A stretch of DNA of 64,000 bases from Microbulbifer agarilyticus (GTDB taxonomy: Bacteria; Pseudomonadota; Gammaproteobacteria; Pseudomonadales; Cellvibrionaceae). Positions 55,753-64,000 of this stretch are shown in pieces (position 1 is the first letter of the stretch; each line of letters opens with the position of its first letter). A model generated the notes under the pieces. The model made no database searches and had not been told where the DNA came from. It was given only the letters and a program-made list of their open reading frames with translations. The stretch lies in the NCBI RefSeq assembly GCF_001999945.1, contig NZ_CP019650.1:372001-436000 (forward strand), read 5' to 3'. The position numbers and the translations under genes are program-made.

Positions 55753-55784
55753 TAGTGCCAGATTGGCCCTGTCGTTGGAGCCAA
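55753..55784 (-). promoter_or_regulatory. Putative MocR operator, MFS promoter
   Basis: On the minus strand TTGGCTCCA and CTGGCACTA are direct repeats with a 23-base start-to-start offset, 105 bases before the MFS ATG. The same offset occurs at 55812 and 56838. Confidence 0.55.
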
Positions 55785-55811
55785 AAGTCCGTTTTCGTTG
55801 GGAAACGGGGG

Positions 55812-55843
55812 TTGGACTCATGTTATGCGGTCATCTGGCCCTA
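55812..55843 (+). promoter_or_regulatory. Putative MocR operator, nitrilase promoter
   Basis: TTGGACTCA and CTGGCCCTA form a direct repeat with a 23-base offset, 73 bases before the nitrilase ATG. MocR proteins of the TauR type bind CTGGAC-like direct repeats, which supports the assignment. Confidence 0.6.
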
Positions 55844-55916
55844 TAGCGGTGCTTTCACTTGGGCCAGTATGGTCCCAGCCAATATGAACAAGACTGCACA
55901 ATCAGGAACCGGTGTA

Positions 55917-56771
55917 ATGAGTAGCAAACCCAATACGTTCGGGATAGCCGCGCTGCAACTGAAGCTTGAGGAGGCGGACAATCTGGAGCTACTGCTGCAG
56001 AAAATCCAGCGTACCAAGCTGCGTTACCCCTGGGTGAAAATGATTGTGTTGAGTGAGCTTGCGCTACGCGGTGTTGGTGCGCAGCACGCCCGTGAGCTGC
56101 CCTCCGCCGAAGAGGAAGCCTTTTGCCGTGCCGCTCGTGAGCTGGGCATCTGGCTGATCCCGGGCTCCATGTATGAAAAGTGCGGCAGTGCTGTCTTCAA
56201 CACCACACCGGTAATCACCCCGGCGGGTGAAGTGATTGCCCGCTACCGCAAAATGTATCCCTTCCTTCCCTATGAAAAAGGCGTGACCGCTGGCGACCAG
56301 TTTGTTGTATTCGACGTGCCGGAAGTGGGCTGTTTCGGCGTGTCTATCTGCTACGACATGTGGTTCCCGGAAACCACGCGCGCCATGGTGTGGCTGGGTG
56401 CAGAGGTGATTATCCACCCCACTAAAACCGACACCATTGACCGCCAGGACGAACTCTCCATCGTGCGCGCCAGCGCCACCATGAACCAGTGCTATATCGT
56501 CGATGTAAATTCCGCGGGTACCCAGGGGGTGGGCCGCTCCATCATCGTCGGGCCGGAAGGTGAGACGCTGCATGAGGCCTCGGTGGAGGAAGAAGTTATC
56601 GCTTTTGAGATTAATCTGGACAAAGTGACTCAGGTCCGTGAACGCGGCATGAAAGGCCTGGGACAGACATTGAAGAGCTTTCGCGATGGTCGGGTGCACT
56701 ACCCCCAATATGAGGCAGGTGCAGTTTCTCCGGCCTTGCAGCGCCTCGGCGAGCTAAAAGTACCGGATTGA
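55917..56771 (+). CDS. Nitrilase-superfamily carbon-nitrogen hydrolase
   Basis: The 284-residue protein starts at ATG 55917 with AGGAA 8 bases upstream. It has the catalytic triad Glu47 (V-L-S-E-L-A), Lys112 (Y-R-K-M-Y-P-F) and Cys145 (S-I-C-Y-D-M-W-F-P-E). It hydrolyses an amide or nitrile; the exact substrate is unknown. Longer in-frame starts upstream run through the operator region and lack ribosome sites. The gene is divergent from the MFS gene and shares its putative operator type. Confidence 0.93.
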   Translation: MSSKPNTFGIAALQLKLEEADNLELLLQKIQRTKLRYPWVKMIVLSELALRGVGAQHARELPSAEEEAFCRAARELGIWLIPGSMYEKCGSAVFNTTPVITPAGEVIARYRKMYPFLPYEKGVTAGDQFVVFDVPEVGCFGVSICYDMWFPETTRAMVWLGAEVIIHPTKTDTIDRQDELSIVRASATMNQCYIVDVNSAGTQGVGRSIIVGPEGETLHEASVEEEVIAFEINLDKVTQVRERGMKGLGQTLKSFRDGRVHYPQYEAGAVSPALQRLGELKVPD

Positions 56772-56837
56772 GTACCGGATTGAGCACCGAAGCGAGCATC
56801 GCAGTAACCGAACCCATTCTCACAGGATGAGTAAAAA

Positions 56838-56869
56838 CTGGACCAGTCGTTATAGACTAACTGGCCCTA
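56838..56869 (+). promoter_or_regulatory. Putative MocR operator, TonB-receptor promoter
   Basis: CTGGACCAG and CTGGCCCTA are direct repeats with the same 23-base offset as the nitrilase operator; the second half-site is identical. They lie 105 bases before the receptor start. Confidence 0.6.
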
Positions 56870-56974
56870 GGTTGGGGTCAGGGTCCGGATACAAGAAATA
56901 ACCACAACAATAGCCGGCGCTGTTTGGCCAGCAAAGACAATTCAAAGAGAGTTCCAAACCTAGCAGAGGGCACC

Positions 56975-59425
56975 ATGAAACAAGTAAACAAGCAGAGGTT
57001 TACCAAATCCACACTGGCCAGTGCGGTCGCGGCAGTATCTGCGGGTACGTTATTTGCGGTTCCGCAAATCTCCGCGGCGCAAGGTGCTGACGCGGTTGAA
57101 GAAATCATCGTTACCGCTACCCGTCGCGCACAGAGCGTACAGGACATTCCCTACAATATTTCTGCGGTTTCCGGTGATGAACTGGAAGCAAGCCAGATTA
57201 CCGATGCCGCAGAAATGATGCGTAGCGTTCCCGGCTTGACCGTTGTGGATCGCGGCTACCGCAACTCCGGCACGGTTAACGGTGTAATGATTCGTGGTGT
57301 GAACGTCGATAGCGGCTCCAATGGTGATGTGCCGCTCTCCGCCGTACCTACCGTAGCGACCTACGTAGACGACACACCGCTGTACGCCAACTTCGTGCTG
57401 AAAGACATCGAGCGCGTGGAAGTATTGCGCGGCCCGCAGGGCACTCTGTACGGCTCCGGCTCCCTGGCGGGCACCGTGCGCTACATTATGAATAAGCCGA
57501 AGCTCGGCGAGTATGAAGCGACTGTAGGCAGCAGTTTCAGTCAGACAGAAGGTTCCGACGGCTTTAACATGAACAGCGATGTGCTGGTCAATGTACCGCT
57601 CGGTGACATGGTGGCACTGCGTGCAAATGTGGGCATGATTGATAATGACGGTATTGTCGATTACACCAACGTGTATGAGCTCGATGCCCAGGGTGCCCCC
57701 GTGGCAGCCGGCGGTGATATCGCCAATGGTGCACCGGTATTCCGCAGCGTGGAAGACGCAGACACAGTGGAAATCAGCTACGCGCGCGCCGCACTGCTGA
57801 TCGAACCCAATGACCAGTTGAGTGCGCAGCTGTCGCATCAGATGCAGAGCGACGAAATTGGTGGGCGCCGTCAGGTCACCCGCGGCACCAACTGGGTCAG
57901 CGGCGAAGAAGAGTTCTACGATGACTATGAAAACGGTGCGGTAACCCTGGAACCCTCCGAGCGCGACGTCTCCCTGACCTCGCTGGAAATTTCCCTGGAT
58001 ATGGGCTTCGCAACCTTCACGTCCAGCACTTCCAGCTACTCCCACGATGGCATTGCTATTAGTGATAACTCCGGCTTCTACGCACAGAATGGCTGGTTCG
58101 CGAACTACTACGGTGGTTCCCCCCGTCCGCTGGCACAGGCCGAGCGCTTCTACGATGACAGCGCGCTGGTGCAGGAAATTCGCTTGGTTTCCAATGGGGA
58201 CAATGCGGTCGACTGGGTGGCTGGTTTCTTCTATATGGATCAGGAGAGCAAGGCCGGGCAAAACAGCTATATGCCGGGCTGGGCTGAGTGGGCAGCGGCT
58301 GCACCAGCTGTATGGACCCCGGGTATTTCGTTTGCCGAGGAGTTCACCGGTTGGGGTGCCAATGTTCAGGATCAGGACTTCTACTTCCGCCGTAATCAGA
58401 AATTTACTGACGTGGCTGTTTTCGGCGAAACCACATTTAACTTCTCCGATACCCTGCGCATGACCCTGGGCCTGCGCCACTTCGACAACAAGCTAACCAA
58501 CGATTCGGTACTGCAGCTGCCGATCTGGCCGGAGCCGGAAGCGGATACTCGCGCAAGTTTTACCACCGAGGATGACGATACGTTGCTGAAGGCGAATGTA
58601 TCCTGGGATATGAGCGAGAGCACCATGCTCTACGCGACCATCTCCGAGGGTTATCGTCGCGGTGGTGCCAACGCGGTACCGTTGATGGGTGGCTTCGCGG
58701 AAAGTCCGGAATACCTGCAGTACGGCGCCGACCAGGTGCTGAACTACGAGCTTGGCGTTAAGGGCACGACAGACGCAATGCGCTACACCGTGTCCCTGTT
58801 CCGCATGGATTGGACCGATCCCCAGTTGAACACTGCCACCACTAACTGGGGCTTCTTCGCCGCAGTTAACGGCGATGAAGCGCGTACCCAGGGTCTCGAA
58901 GTCGAGCTGAATGGCGACCTGAGCGAAAACATCAGCTACAACTTCGGTTATGCCTTTGTCGATGCCGAACTGACCAAGGATTTCTACCAGCCCAGTGGCA
59001 ACTGGCAGGGTAGCGGTGTCTTGGGCGAGTTTATGGTTGCCGAGTCCGGCACCACTCTGCCCGGTACTGCCGAGCACACCATGTCACTCTCTCTGGATCA
59101 CACCACCACGGTTGCGACAGATCTGACGCTGGTATCGCGCTTGAGTGGTTACTATCAATCTGAAACCACCAACGCGATCGGCAGCGGTAGAACCTTTACC
59201 GAGTTCGACGGCTTCCAGCTGTGGAATGCGAGTAGCACGCTGGTGGCAGAAGATTGGGATGTCACGCTGTTTGCGAAGAATCTCTTCAATGAAGATGGTG
59301 TAACGGGTGCCCTGACCGAAGCGCACATGGGTACCGATCCGGCCGAAAACTTCTATGGCAATGCGTCAAAAGACTACATCAGTCTGCCGCGCACCCTGGG
59401 TGTTTCCGGACGCTACCACTTCTAA
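56975..59425 (+). CDS. TonB-dependent outer-membrane receptor
   Basis: This energy-coupled outer-membrane transporter of 816 residues starts at ATG 56975 with AGAGGG 4 bases upstream. The long signal peptide ends near I-S-A-A-Q. A TonB box (E-E-I-I-V-T-A-T-R-R) leads into a plug domain (I-E-R-V-E-V-L-R-G-P-Q-G-T-L-Y-G) and a barrel ending in Y-H-F. The transported compound is unknown; the nearby nitrilase and MocR gene suggest a nitrogen-containing organic substrate. A strong terminator follows, then a sulfotransferase gene. Confidence 0.95.
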   Translation: MKQVNKQRFTKSTLASAVAAVSAGTLFAVPQISAAQGADAVEEIIVTATRRAQSVQDIPYNISAVSGDELEASQITDAAEMMRSVPGLTVVDRGYRNSGTVNGVMIRGVNVDSGSNGDVPLSAVPTVATYVDDTPLYANFVLKDIERVEVLRGPQGTLYGSGSLAGTVRYIMNKPKLGEYEATVGSSFSQTEGSDGFNMNSDVLVNVPLGDMVALRANVGMIDNDGIVDYTNVYELDAQGAPVAAGGDIANGAPVFRSVEDADTVEISYARAALLIEPNDQLSAQLSHQMQSDEIGGRRQVTRGTNWVSGEEEFYDDYENGAVTLEPSERDVSLTSLEISLDMGFATFTSSTSSYSHDGIAISDNSGFYAQNGWFANYYGGSPRPLAQAERFYDDSALVQEIRLVSNGDNAVDWVAGFFYMDQESKAGQNSYMPGWAEWAAAAPAVWTPGISFAEEFTGWGANVQDQDFYFRRNQKFTDVAVFGETTFNFSDTLRMTLGLRHFDNKLTNDSVLQLPIWPEPEADTRASFTTEDDDTLLKANVSWDMSESTMLYATISEGYRRGGANAVPLMGGFAESPEYLQYGADQVLNYELGVKGTTDAMRYTVSLFRMDWTDPQLNTATTNWGFFAAVNGDEARTQGLEVELNGDLSENISYNFGYAFVDAELTKDFYQPSGNWQGSGVLGEFMVAESGTTLPGTAEHTMSLSLDHTTTVATDLTLVSRLSGYYQSETTNAIGSGRTFTEFDGFQLWNASSTLVAEDWDVTLFAKNLFNEDGVTGALTEAHMGTDPAENFYGNASKDYISLPRTLGVSGRYHF

Positions 59426-59456
59426 GACTCATCGTTGTCTCACCGTGTGACAGCTT

Positions 59457-59482
59457 AGCCGGCCCTCGAGGCCGGCTTTTTT
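59457..59482 (+). terminator. Intrinsic terminator after the TonB receptor
   Basis: The stem AGCCGGCC/GGCCGGCT is followed by T6, 32 bases after the stop. Confidence 0.92.
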
Positions 59483-59537
59483 ATGGCGCAAAAGCGGGTA
59501 CACTGGGTAGATAAGGTTAAAAATACAATCCAAAACT

Positions 59538-61169
59538 ATGCAGACAGTGGTTGAACCCAACAGCGAAGCCAAGCAAGCGTATATCCGCGCTCGCCAGTAT
59601 TTTCGTTCTGGTAACCTGAGTGCAGCGCAGAGCGCGGCTGAAGAGGTGATCCGTCATTCCCCCGGGTTTGCCAGTGGCCGCCGCTTATATGCGGACATAT
59701 TAATGGGGTGTAATCAATTTGTGGCCGCGCGCGATCAGCTCGACAGTGCACTAAAGCTGTTTCCCGATCAGGTTGAGCGCCGGCGCCCCATCCTGCTGCA
59801 CAAAGCGACCAGTTTTGTACGCGAGGGTGATCTGGCCGGTGCGTTCGGCGTCGCCACATCTGCCGACCTGAAGCCGGTGGAAGCCTTGGATGCCGCCATG
59901 CTCTCCCAGCTCGGTTATCTGCTGACCCTGTGTGAGTCTCATGAGGCCGCACTGCGGGTATTTGAACATGCGCTGATCAAGCAACCCGGCGATCCGCTGT
60001 TCTTATTCAACTGCGCTGCGGCAAACCGCGCTATGGGTAACCTTGAACGTGCGGAGGAGCTCTACGATCGCGTATTGGTGTTAAACCCGCAAGACTGGGA
60101 GGCCTACAAGAACCGCTCCGATCTGCGCAAACAGAACGCGCAGCGCAACCACATTCCGGAATTGCAGCAGCAACTTGCCCAGCGCGATTTGCCTGAAGTG
60201 GCCAAGGTGCAACTGCAATTTGCCCTGGCCAAAGAATATGAAGATCTGGACTGTTACACGGACAGTTTCGCGGCACTGCAACAGGGCTGCGAGGTAAGAA
60301 GGAAATCGATGGATTACCAGATTGATGGTGATCTATCGGTTATTTCGGATATCGCCGCGCGCTTTTCTTCCGAGTTTCTGGCCGGTTGTGATATCCCATC
60401 GGATTTCGGTAAAGAAATTATTTTTGTGCTCGGTATGCCGCGTACCGGATCCACGCTGCTGGATCGGATACTGTGTGCATCGGGCGATGTGGTTTCTGCC
60501 GGTGAACCGGATACCTTTGCGCGATTGTTGCTGAACGAGGCCGCGAAAGTACAAGAAACTGAAAACGGAAGTGATCGGAACATCATTTTACAGGCCGGTG
60601 AAGCTCTCGATGTAACTGCGGTGGGCAAAGCATATGTCCAGCAGCTGTATGCGCGTGCTCAGCTTGCTGGGGGCAAGCGGATTGTTGATAAGAATCCAAT
60701 GAACTTTCTCTACCTTGGCTGGATTGCACGTGCACTGCCGGGCGCCAAAATTGTCCACTTGTGCCGAAACCCCATGGACACCTGCTATGCGGTTTACAAG
60801 ACGCTGTTTAAAACCGCGTATCCGTTTTCCTACAGCCAGTCGGAGATGGCGCAGTACTACGGCGCCTACCATCGATTAATGCAGCACTGGCGCGCTGTGT
60901 TTGCCGATCGGGTGATCGATGTGGATTACGAGAGCCTGGTGATGGATTTGCCAAATACCGGGCAGGAACTTTATCGTCATTGTGAGCTGCCCTGGGATGA
61001 CGCTGTTGCGACCGGCTACTATAAATCGAATAAAGGCACCGCAACTGCGAGTGCAGCGCAGGTGTATCAGCCGGTATACCAGACGTCACTTAATAAGTGG
61101 CGTAATTACGCGGAGCAGCTGCAGCCCATGCAGGATATTCTCGTGCGCGAGGGCATAGAGTTCGCCTGA
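59538..61169 (+). CDS. TPR-containing sulfotransferase-domain protein
   Basis: The 543-residue protein has an N-terminal TPR region (about 1-230) and a C-terminal sulfotransferase-like domain. The 5'-phosphosulfate loop is F-V-L-G-M-P-R-T-G-S-T-L-L-D-R (G299 in G-M-P-R) and a probable 3'-phosphate motif is H-L-C-R-N-P-M-D-T-C-Y. Such proteins commonly sit beside TonB receptors in marine gammaproteobacteria and sphingomonads; their acceptor is not known. There is no signal peptide, so it is cytosolic. It lies behind its own short promoter region after the receptor terminator. Confidence 0.9.
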   Translation: MQTVVEPNSEAKQAYIRARQYFRSGNLSAAQSAAEEVIRHSPGFASGRRLYADILMGCNQFVAARDQLDSALKLFPDQVERRRPILLHKATSFVREGDLAGAFGVATSADLKPVEALDAAMLSQLGYLLTLCESHEAALRVFEHALIKQPGDPLFLFNCAAANRAMGNLERAEELYDRVLVLNPQDWEAYKNRSDLRKQNAQRNHIPELQQQLAQRDLPEVAKVQLQFALAKEYEDLDCYTDSFAALQQGCEVRRKSMDYQIDGDLSVISDIAARFSSEFLAGCDIPSDFGKEIIFVLGMPRTGSTLLDRILCASGDVVSAGEPDTFARLLLNEAAKVQETENGSDRNIILQAGEALDVTAVGKAYVQQLYARAQLAGGKRIVDKNPMNFLYLGWIARALPGAKIVHLCRNPMDTCYAVYKTLFKTAYPFSYSQSEMAQYYGAYHRLMQHWRAVFADRVIDVDYESLVMDLPNTGQELYRHCELPWDDAVATGYYKSNKGTATASAAQVYQPVYQTSLNKWRNYAEQLQPMQDILVREGIEFA

Positions 61170-61172
61170 TAC

Positions 61173-61210
61173 CAAATAGAAATGGCAGCCGAGGCTGCCA
61201 TTTCTATTTG
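61173..61210. terminator. Bidirectional terminator between the sulfotransferase and M1 peptidase genes
   Basis: A perfect 18-base inverted repeat whose inner part is GGCAGCC/GGCTGCC and whose outer part is AT-rich, with loop GA. It serves both convergent genes. Confidence 0.85.
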
Positions 61211-61215
61211 CTTGT

Positions 61216-64000
61216 TTATCTAAGGCTGTCGACCATCGCGGTACCCTTATCCTTCAAGGCGATACACAATTGTATGCTCTCCTCGGTCTGTGCCAGGGCG
61301 CGCTCGAAGCCGGGTATGATCTCGTGGTGATCGGCGAACAAGATTTTCACCTCACGCAACTCCTGCGGGTCACAGAATTTGGTTGAAAAACGCGGTGTGT
61401 TACGTCGCCACTGCCCGGGAATCTTTTCTACTATGGCGGCAAGGTTTTCTTGCAGCCATAGCCAGTTGAGTGCCTGAACTTCAGAACTGCCCATGGAATT
61501 CATAACCAGCCCGAAAGCTTCCCGTGGACCCAGGTCATCGCTCAGTGCAAGGTCGTGAATAATATGCAGCTGTGATGGGTCTGTAACACGGCCCATGGCG
61601 TTGGCGCTGGCGTTTTCGAATAGCGGATCGTCGATTTGTTTGCGTACTTGGATCAGGTGCTCGAGGAAGTTCTTGTCCGAGTCTTGTATAGCAACGGTCA
61701 GGGCGCTTTCGTAGAGATCAGAATCCAGCGCCTTGGGATCCCGCGCTACGCCAAAGCCGGTGAATCGCTCGGCCTTTTCTTGCAGCTGCTTGCGTACTTC
61801 TTTGTCTTTTGCCTCCAGCGCCAGGAAACCGAGCAGGCGGCTATTCAACAATTTGCTTTCCGCATCATCCTTGCCCGACAGTTCATTTACTTTTTCACTG
61901 TACAGTTTTCTCAGGAACGCGTGCCAGCTGTCCGCATGATTGCGATCAACATAATGGTCGCTGTATTTGCTGAGGTATGCCAGCGGGGCTTCCACTACCT
62001 GGCGCTTATCGGAGATGGCAGACAGGCGCACCACTTCAAACAGAGTGGCGGGTGTTAGTTGCCCCGCTTCGAATGCGGCAAATGCGCTATCGATCAGTGA
62101 CAAGCGTTCGGTTGCGTTGAGGGAGTCATACGCACCGAGTAATTTCTCCCATTGTTTTTCATCCATGTTGAAGCGGTAGTAACCACTACCGTTGGCATTC
62201 GGCATGACCCATTTTGGGCAGGCGCCACCGGAAAGTGCGAGTGTCTGTTTGCTATCTGTGAGGAATTCGCACTGTGCGACGCCAGAGCTGCCGCGCATAC
62301 AGAGCGGAATACTCCACTGTTGTCCTGCGTCGGCAATGGGGGAACCGAGTGGCTTGTAGCGCTCCTGGGTAATATGCACCTGCGCATTGCCCTCTGTATT
62401 GCAATCCACGGTGACCGACAGCAACGGCACACCTTTCTGCTCGACAAAGGTGCGGAAGGTTTCGGTCAGCTGTGGGCTGTCGGTTTCATCCCCGATGACC
62501 CGGTAGAAGTCTGGCGAGTCAGCGACGCCGTCGGCAAACTTTTCCACATAGCGGCCCAGTGCGGGACGGAAGACATCGGCACCGAAGTACTCATCCACCA
62601 TGTGGATAACCCCGAGGCTCTTTAAATAGGTAATCGCATCGTAGGCGTTGCGAATATTGTTGTTGTCGGTAATGGGTTCACGGATGGCGCGGGTGCTGGC
62701 GAGCGAATCCATCTTCATCGCGCTGATTGCGCGTGCCGCGGCGTTCAGGTCGTGGCCTCCGTCCGGTTCCATGATGGTCAGTGCCAACGGAGTGCCCCAG
62801 GTAGCGAAACCCTCTTTCAGCCACAGGTCATCCCACCAGGGCGGCGTAACCAGGTTACCGAACCACATGTGTGCAATTTCATGGGCATGAATCCCCAGCA
62901 GCGCCAGGCGCTGACCCGGTGCCGGCTCGTCGCCATCGACCAGAATACGCTGCTCCCGGTAGGTGATCGCCGCGGAAAGTTCGGTGGCGCCGCTGGGCCA
63001 TTGGGGCGCGGCAATGATGTCGAGTTTGCGGAAGGGGTAGGGGCGTCGGATCTGCTCTTCAAACACACGCAGCATTTGCGGGGTGATATCGAGTACGTAT
63101 TGCAGGTCTTTGCCGCGGCCCTTGCGCGCAAAGCCGCGCAGTGGCAAAGGCTCTTTGCGGTACTGGTTGGCGGGGATGGCCGGGCGCTCCACTACATCGA
63201 AGGGACCTACCGCAAGGGAGAGCAGGTAAGTGGGCATGGGCGGAGACTGGGCGAAGGTAACTTTCTGCATCCCGTTGCCGGCGTCGTTGCGCGCGGTTTC
63301 CGGTTCATTGCTGATGGCCTCGTATCCCTCGGGCACGGTCAGGCTGATGTCATAGGTTGCCTTGAGGCCGGGCTCGTCGAAGCCCGGCAGGAAGCGGCGA
63401 GCCTGGATGGATTCGGATTTTGCCAGGGCGTAGGCATCGCCCTTTTCCTCGACCTTGAACAGGCCGGCGAGGTTTTTGTCGAATGGTGCGCTGTATTGAA
63501 TACGCAGGGTGATTTTGCCGGCGGGTATCTCTTCGCCAAAGTCGACACGGACGACGCCACTGTCGAGCACCTGTTTGTATTCCGCCGGTACAACCTTTTC
63601 GCCTTCGGCATTGGCCGCTGCGTTTTCATTTACGGCGTGTACCACGGCATTGATATCGGAAACATTAATGTTGTTGCCGTGTATCCAGATATGGTCGGAC
63701 GCCTTATCCAGCTCGATGTCGATATCCACCTGACCGTGGAAGGTATCTTGGCGCGGGTCGAGGGTAAGGTCGAGCCGGTAAGCGGTTGGGCGCACGTCGT
63801 CGGGCAGCCGGCCCGCGGGCGCCTGCTCGCGTGGATTTGTGCTGGCCTGGGGCTGGCTGGCGGACTTTTCTGATGCCTCGGGCGCAGCGCCTTGTTCACT
63901 CTTGGCTGCAGGCTCCGTTGGTGGAGTGTCTTCGGTGTTCTTTTTGTCGGATCCGCATGCGGTAAGCAGGATCAGCCCGGCCAACAGGGCGGGTAAGGCA
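61216..64000 (-). CDS. M1-family zinc metallopeptidase, probable lipoprotein (5' end outside window)
   Basis: At least 922 residues. The visible N-terminus is a hydrophobic segment running off the window and ending L-L-T-A-C-G-S, a lipobox; so the TTG at 63984 is not a real start and the gene extends beyond 64000. The zinc site H-E-I-A-H...E is intact (HEIAHMWFGN, then L-W-L-K-E-G-F-A-T-W). The usual G-A-M-E-N exopeptidase motif reads G-A-T-E-L. A Gln/Glu/Pro-rich spacer precedes the catalytic part. It is probably a periplasmic or surface aminopeptidase-like enzyme. Confidence 0.92.
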   Translation of the reverse strand, partial: ALPALLAGLILLTACGSDKKNTEDTPPTEPAAKSEQGAAPEASEKSASQPQASTNPREQAPAGRLPDDVRPTAYRLDLTLDPRQDTFHGQVDIDIELDKASDHIWIHGNNINVSDINAVVHAVNENAAANAEGEKVVPAEYKQVLDSGVVRVDFGEEIPAGKITLRIQYSAPFDKNLAGLFKVEEKGDAYALAKSESIQARRFLPGFDEPGLKATYDISLTVPEGYEAISNEPETARNDAGNGMQKVTFAQSPPMPTYLLSLAVGPFDVVERPAIPANQYRKEPLPLRGFARKGRGKDLQYVLDITPQMLRVFEEQIRRPYPFRKLDIIAAPQWPSGATELSAAITYREQRILVDGDEPAPGQRLALLGIHAHEIAHMWFGNLVTPPWWDDLWLKEGFATWGTPLALTIMEPDGGHDLNAAARAISAMKMDSLASTRAIREPITDNNNIRNAYDAITYLKSLGVIHMVDEYFGADVFRPALGRYVEKFADGVADSPDFYRVIGDETDSPQLTETFRTFVEQKGVPLLSVTVDCNTEGNAQVHITQERYKPLGSPIADAGQQWSIPLCMRGSSGVAQCEFLTDSKQTLALSGGACPKWVMPNANGSGYYRFNMDEKQWEKLLGAYDSLNATERLSLIDSAFAAFEAGQLTPATLFEVVRLSAISDKRQVVEAPLAYLSKYSDHYVDRNHADSWHAFLRKLYSEKVNELSGKDDAESKLLNSRLLGFLALEAKDKEVRKQLQEKAERFTGFGVARDPKALDSDLYESALTVAIQDSDKNFLEHLIQVRKQIDDPLFENASANAMGRVTDPSQLHIIHDLALSDDLGPREAFGLVMNSMGSSEVQALNWLWLQENLAAIVEKIPGQWRRNTPRFSTKFCDPQELREVKILFADHHEIIPGFERALAQTEESIQLCIALKDKGTAMVDSLR

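Noticed and set aside
57050..58480. Long antisense frame (476 codons) opposite the TonB receptor
   Set aside because: It is a shadow of the receptor gene with no start signal or recognisable domain.

Overview
The window looks like a chromosomal segment of a marine gammaproteobacterium of the Cellvibrionales type (Microbulbifer-like). The reasons are the poly-serine linker in a secreted protein, the TonB receptor/TPR-sulfotransferase pair, gammaproteobacterial core genes (ppc, rnr-rlmB, rpsF-rpsR-rplI-dnaB, bioD), and PsrA-like and HexR-like operators. This assignment is inference from gene content only.

Region 1 (1-25.9 kb) is an accessory block. It holds the end of a type VI secretion (T6SS) cluster: the tssE 3' end, tssF, tssG and tssH/clpV on the plus strand, then a convergent hcp - vgrG - DUF6931 - PAAR operon on the minus strand. 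A PpkA-like Ser/Thr kinase with a C-terminal sulfatase-modifying-factor domain follows. Next is a two-partner secretion pair: a TpsB transporter and a 3,712-residue TpsA exoprotein with three near-identical internal segmental repeats and RTX-like glycine/aspartate repeats. The block ends at the 3' side of a tRNA-Leu(CAG) gene.

Region 2 (25.9-33.3 kb) is core: two identical tRNA-Leu(CAG) genes flank ppc, then rnr and rlmB. Region 3 (33.5-40 kb) holds poorly known envelope genes: a cysteine-rich secreted protein, an exported protein and a mono-haem protein in one overlapping unit, then a secreted coiled-coil protein with a TPR/beta-barrel protein, and an alpha/beta hydrolase. Region 4 (40-54.3 kb) is the rpsF-rpsR-DUF2232-rplI-dnaB cluster, an L,D-transpeptidase, bioD, an acyl-CoA dehydrogenase behind a PsrA-like site, a DUF3094 protein, an iodotyrosine-deiodinase-like flavoprotein, an EVE protein, a LytS/LytTR two-component pair and an HdeD-like protein.

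Region 5 (52.5-64 kb) looks like an uptake and catabolism locus: a MocR-type regulator with an unusual C-terminal extension, an MFS transporter, a nitrilase-superfamily amidohydrolase, a TonB-dependent receptor, a TPR-sulfotransferase and an M1-family lipoprotein peptidase that runs off the window. The MFS, nitrilase and TonB-receptor promoters share a direct repeat with an exact 23-bp offset, which predicts a single MocR regulon.

The most unusual signal is a structured 3'-UTR element found three times: after ppc, after dnaB and after the L,D-transpeptidase. Each copy lies in the sense orientation of the upstream gene. The outer and inner stems change by compensation while a hexaloop and a CAGGGATGGGTT-type box are kept.
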